Positions 60,181 through 64,000 of a stretch of 64,000 bases of DNA are shown in pieces (within the stretch, counting starts at the first letter, position 1; the number at the start of each line of letters is the position of its first letter). The DNA is from Eudorina sp. 2006-703-Eu-15 (Eukaryota; Chlorophyta; Chlorophyceae; Chlamydomonadales; Volvocaceae), in contig BDSI01000033.1 of the NCBI GenBank assembly GCA_003117195.1, positions 496,001-560,000 on the forward strand, read 5' to 3'. A program made the position numbers and the translations under genes. The notes beneath the pieces are model-generated. The model searched no databases and was not told the DNA's origin. It saw nothing but the letters and a program-made list of their open reading frames with translations.

Positions 60181-63100
60181 ATGGCAGCCTCAGTAGCCTT
60201 TCTCCACCAAGCAGAATATGAGGCCGCCCTCAATGAATTCGTAAGTATGAAATAAGTCTGGCTGTCCTACAGCAGGGTCGCAGGGGAAACGGGCATCGCC
60301 AACCGCGCACCAGGGTCAGGCAGACTTACCGCACCGTCGGACGTCCCCACGGGGGCGCGCCCGCAACTTTAGCCCCCGGAAGTCAATATGAGGCACCAGG
60401 GAGCGTTTCCAAGAGCCGGGCTTCGCGCTTAACCGCCGTGATGTAACACCCTCTTCACACAGGAGGAGGCGGCGAAACGTCAGTACGATGAGGACAGGGA
60501 AGAGGAGGAGCAGGGCAATGCGGACGACGCCCGAAAACGCAGGCTTTCACGTCAGCAGGTATGCGGATACCACAGGGGCGCGGGCGCCGGTCACACGGGC
60601 ACACATGCTACAGCTCCACGTCACGCTCGCCGTCACGTGATCGCCCCCCCTGCGCACCAGAGCCTCCACGCGACCAATCCACCACGCGCAACCACCGCCA
60701 CGTGAACCCCTACCACCACCGCCGCCACCACCTCGTTTGATACTGGTCCCCAAGGAAAGATATCCGCCGCCCCCGGCAACGATTGCTTGGTCCGCACCCG
60801 GTGACACCCGGCGCTGCTTCCTCGTGCTGACTGGCCGTCTGGCCGCCCTCCTCCCGTCTTCCTCCGAAACCCGCTCGCACCCCGACCACGCACACCCGCT
60901 CAACCATTGACGCAACGCCCTCCCCCGGCAGTCGTCGACGCTGTCCGAGGACCGGCGGGTTCTCCTCCGCCGGGACATCTTGCGGCGAGGGACAGGTGCG
61001 CGGCCAACCGCTGATGGGGCCCAAACCCGCCTCCGCCGCCTCTTCTCACTCACCCCAATGCCCAATCCGATGGCTGTTGCGCCGGGGTTCTGAAGACATC
61101 CTGTGTGGGGAATGCGGCGCTGCACCAACTGTCCCCTGTGGGTCGCCTGTGGGCGCCCTGTTGGCGGGTATGGGCCCGCTGTCATATGGCCACATGCCTT
61201 GGGAGGTGGCGCCGGCGAGGAAAGGGGAGGTACTCGGCACTGGGATGCGATGTCCGTTTGGTGGCGACCCGTCGGTCGACACTGCATGCTCGCCCCGCAC
61301 ACCGGGGACGCCGGCCGGCGGAGGGGAGCCTCGGACTGCTCCCCTGGGCAGTCCGAGGGAGCTGGACTGCCCAGGGGAGCAGGGGGAGGGCGCAAGTTGG
61401 GCAGCCCTGGTGTGGCCGGGCAGCGGGCGCCAACCGGTGCCTGATGTCGAGCCAAAGACGGCGGGGGTACGCGACGACATGGCGCTATATCGCTGGGGCT
61501 GTGGGGTCGTCCCGGGGCGTCCGGCGGAGGCGCGTCGCAGGTGCAACGCGGCCCGCCGACCGACCCGTGGGCCCAACGCTGTCATGTGTGTAGCGTGAAT
61601 GTGTGATGGGCCTTATTCGGCCTAACTCGAAGCCGACCGGGGTTTTGACCAACCCGATGTGGGATATGGTGCCCCAGCCGCGCGCGGCAGGGGCCTGCCA
61701 AGGACCTTGGGTCCTACCTGCGACACCGTGCAATGACGCGCGCCGTACAGGCCGTACACATAGTTGCTGCTGCAATTGGCAGGTGCCCCTCTGCCTTTTC
61801 CCCACGCTGTGCGCCCTCAGGTCCCCAAAGGTACGACGCGCGGAAAAGCAGCGCGGTAGCGAATTGGCTGTCAGCGCAGCAGGACTCTGCTGCCGGCGGC
61901 GGAGGCGCCGCCGCCACCGGGCGTCAGCCACGGCGGAGCTTTCACAGTGGACGAGCGAGCGGCGACGGCGCCACCGCAGCCGGCGGCGGCGGCGGCGGCG
62001 GCGGCCCGGCGGCGCCGTCGTTCCAGCCGCAGCCGCGATGGCCGCCAACCCAGTCGGCATTCTCGCCGCGGCCGCCGCCGCTGCCGCCGCTGCAGCCGCT
62101 GCAGCAGCAGCAGCAGCAGCCTCCTGCGGTTCCGGTCCACCGCCGCAGCGTGGGCGCGCTGGGCTGGTTAGCGCCGGGGACCCACCTGAAGCGCAGCAAC
62201 AGCATCACGGAACGCACGAACCTGACGCACCGTGTACTGCACGTACATAACGTCATCGATGCCGTACTGCCCATTTATCTGCCGGGTACGCTCGTGCGGC
62301 GGTGCTGGGACCTGCTAATCATGGCGCTCGTGGTCTGGACGGCGGTGACCGTCCCCTTGAGCGTCAGCTACGGCCTGCCGCACGACGCGGAGTGGCAGGC
62401 GTTGGGCTACGCCGTGACGGGCCTCTTCGCCTTCGATCTGTTTGTCAACTTTCGCACAGCGTACTACGACCACAAGGTACGGCAGTACTGCGGTACGGCG
62501 GTACGGAAATGTGGGCTTGTGTGGCGCCCGAGCACGTCACCATATGTCCGGCACCACCGAGAAGAAACCGGGGCGCGAATCGGTGATCTGTGATCGGTGA
62601 TCTCCCCGTCCATGTCTCCACACCCCACGAGCCCCCCTTCCCGCGAGCCCGGCAAGGACCGTTGGCAGTTGGGGGAGTTCAATCACCGTTCACCGAGGTA
62701 GTCCGAAACCAAACTGCAAACCAACCGCAAACTGAATCCGCACCTGACCGCCCACACGCGAACACGCGCGAACCTCACCCACCCGTACCCTGCTACCCTC
62801 ACCCACTCGCTGCAGGGTGAGCTGATCCGGGACTCGTCCGCCATAGCAGCCCACTACATGAAGCTGTGGTTCTGGCTCGACCTGTTCGGCACCATCCCCT
62901 TCGACTCCATCGTCCTTTGGGCCGGCGCGCTGAAGAACAGCGGCAGCAACTCGGTCGAGCTGGCCGCGCTGGGCTTCCTCAAGGCGCCGCGCCTGCTGCG
63001 CCTGGGCCGCCTGCTGCGCTTCCTGGACCGATTCAAAAACGCCAAGATCTTTCGGATCGCGCAGCTTTTCATGGCGATGATTCTGATCAGTCACTGGCTG

Positions 63101-64000
63101 GCATGCATCTGGTTTATGATGTACCGCTTCGGCGGAAAGGACGAATCGGACGACTGGGCGTTCGAAATGGCTGTGTACGACACGTACGATGTGTACGGCA
63201 AGGCCAGTGATGCTGGATGGGGCGCGCCGTCGGCTCCGCCGCCGTCGCCGGTCGTGTCTGCTGACCAAGCGGGATCGGGGACCAAACTGTCGATGTACGT
63301 CGTGACCTACTACTACAGCTTCTTGTTGCTGGTGAGTACGGGTTCGTCCAGTACGGAGAATGTGGACCACAAGCGCCAGCGAGCTGGCTGCGACGCAGCT
63401 TTCTCAACCACGCAGCACGCCCGCGCCTTACCGCAACGGGACCCCCGTCATCTCGCCCCACCCTCACATTGCCCTCCCCTCGCCCAATCCATAACCTCCA
63501 TCCTCATCCTCGCCCCATCCTCCCCGGCGCCCCCGCAGGTCGGCGACAACGTGACCCCGTACAACAACTTCGAGCGCACCTTCTTTGTGATCGTGCTCAT
63601 CGCGGGCACATTCTTTTACTCGGCGGTGGTCGGGCAGATGGCGACCCTCGTGGCCACAATGAACGTGGCCGTCAACAGACACGGGTGCGCACATGGCACG
63701 ACACGACACGATACGATACGATACGACACGATACGATACGATAGGGTTTGGTAGATGAAGGAGCCCTGAGGGTTGAATTGAGATTTGAGAACAGCCCCGT
63801 CACACCCAGCCCGGCGATAGCCCTGGGCCGGGGTGGCTGCTGGTGGTGAGAATGGCCTGATACGCTGCGGCCGGCAAGTACGGTACGGTACGGCAGAGGC
63901 AGTACTGTAGGCAGTATTACTTGACGGGCGCGTGTCACCTTTTGGCGCATGCCCACCGGCCCACGAGTGTTGATGGTAATGGTGACGGTGATGGTGGCGG
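60181..64000 (+). CDS. voltage-sensor cation channel, CNG/HCN/EAG superfamily (3' end outside window)
   Basis: Six exons: 60181-60240, 60463-60558, 60932-60995, 61821-62476, 62816-63331 and 63539-63684, with matching phases throughout. About 512 residues are visible; the window ends in the next intron. The N-terminus (MAASVAFLHQAEYEAALNEF) is followed by an acidic/basic stretch and a Gly/Pro/Gln linker. S1 is WDLLIMALVVWTAVTVPLSV and S2 includes FAFDLFVNFRTAYYD. S3 is LWFWLDLFGTIPFDS. S4 (LKAPRLLRLGRLLRFLDRFK) has five basic residues at three-residue spacing. S5 is MAMILISHWLACIWFMMYRF. The pore loop is YYYSFLLLVGDNVTPYNN and S6 is FVIVLIAGTFFYSAVVGQMA. The filter is GDN rather than the GYG/GFG of potassium channels. 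The cyclic-nucleotide-binding domain expected after S6 is not in the window. Plasma or flagellar membrane location is inferred only. Confidence 0.85.
61336..61382. repeat. perfect 19-bp inverted repeat in intron 3 of the channel gene
   Basis: Arms at 61336-61354 (CTGCTCCCCTGGGCAGTCC) and 61364-61382 with a 9-base loop. It forms a strong hairpin inside the 825-bp intron between 60995 and 61821. Confidence 0.9.
63697..63743. repeat. GATAC/GACAC pentanucleotide repeat in the last visible intron
   Basis: About nine 5-bp units alternate between CGACA and CGATA just after the donor at 63685. It is non-coding. Confidence 0.85.

Noticed and set aside
1..64000. tRNA, rRNA, CRISPR arrays, bacterial operons
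   Set aside because: No T-arm/anticodon pairings fitting a tRNA, no rRNA-like blocks, no regularly spaced direct repeats with unique spacers, and the gene structure is eukaryotic.

Overview
The window looks like nuclear DNA of a volvocine green alga (Chlamydomonas/Volvox relatives). The evidence is GC-rich coding sequence with long Ala, Gly, Pro and Gln runs, introns with GTGAGT-type donors and CAG acceptors, TGTAA-type polyadenylation signals 3' of several genes, AT-richer intergenic stretches, and no operons or Shine-Dalgarno-led gene clusters. Gene models were read by eye from open frames, splice sites and phase matching. Exon ends are predictions.

Layout. (1) 1-2562, plus: 3' part of a Ser/Ala-rich gene that starts upstream of the window. 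(2) 2563-12218: 9.7 kb without a convincing gene, holding microsatellites and one possible 3' exon. (3) 12219-17978, minus: a 1,919-codon low-complexity ORF. (4) 17979-21664: intergenic, with minisatellites and small doubtful ORFs. (5) 21665-28555, minus: a four-exon, about 1,898-residue protein whose middle resembles the C-terminal half of large SBP-box (SPL) regulators. It has no SBP zinc domain and ends in a multi-span membrane module. (6) 29691-41274, plus: a nine-exon, about 2,466-residue protein with three beta-grasp (SUMO-like) segments, many ankyrin repeats and a very long Pro/Gly/Ala tail. (7) 42478-48699, minus: a four-exon, 1,771-residue basic, disordered protein with a duplicated TPFSN motif. 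(8) 50188-53715, minus: a GYF-domain protein. (9) 54005-57609, plus: a SET-domain (SMYD-like) methyltransferase. (10) 57610-60180: intergenic, with an ORF of doubtful status. (11) 60181 to the window end, plus: the first six exons of a voltage-sensor cation channel of the CNG/HCN/EAG superfamily, cut off just after S6.

Genes 5 and 6 are head to head over 1.1 kb, and genes 8 and 9 are head to head over only about 290 bp, so shared promoters are plausible. The annotated products suggest regulation (chromatin or protein-protein adaptors, SUMO/ankyrin scaffold, SPL-like membrane protein) plus one ion channel. Nothing in the sequence ties them into a single pathway. The most unusual items are the SUMO-like/ankyrin giant, the SPL-like protein without a DNA-binding domain, hairpins inside introns of two genes, and a MITE-like element with dispersed relatives.
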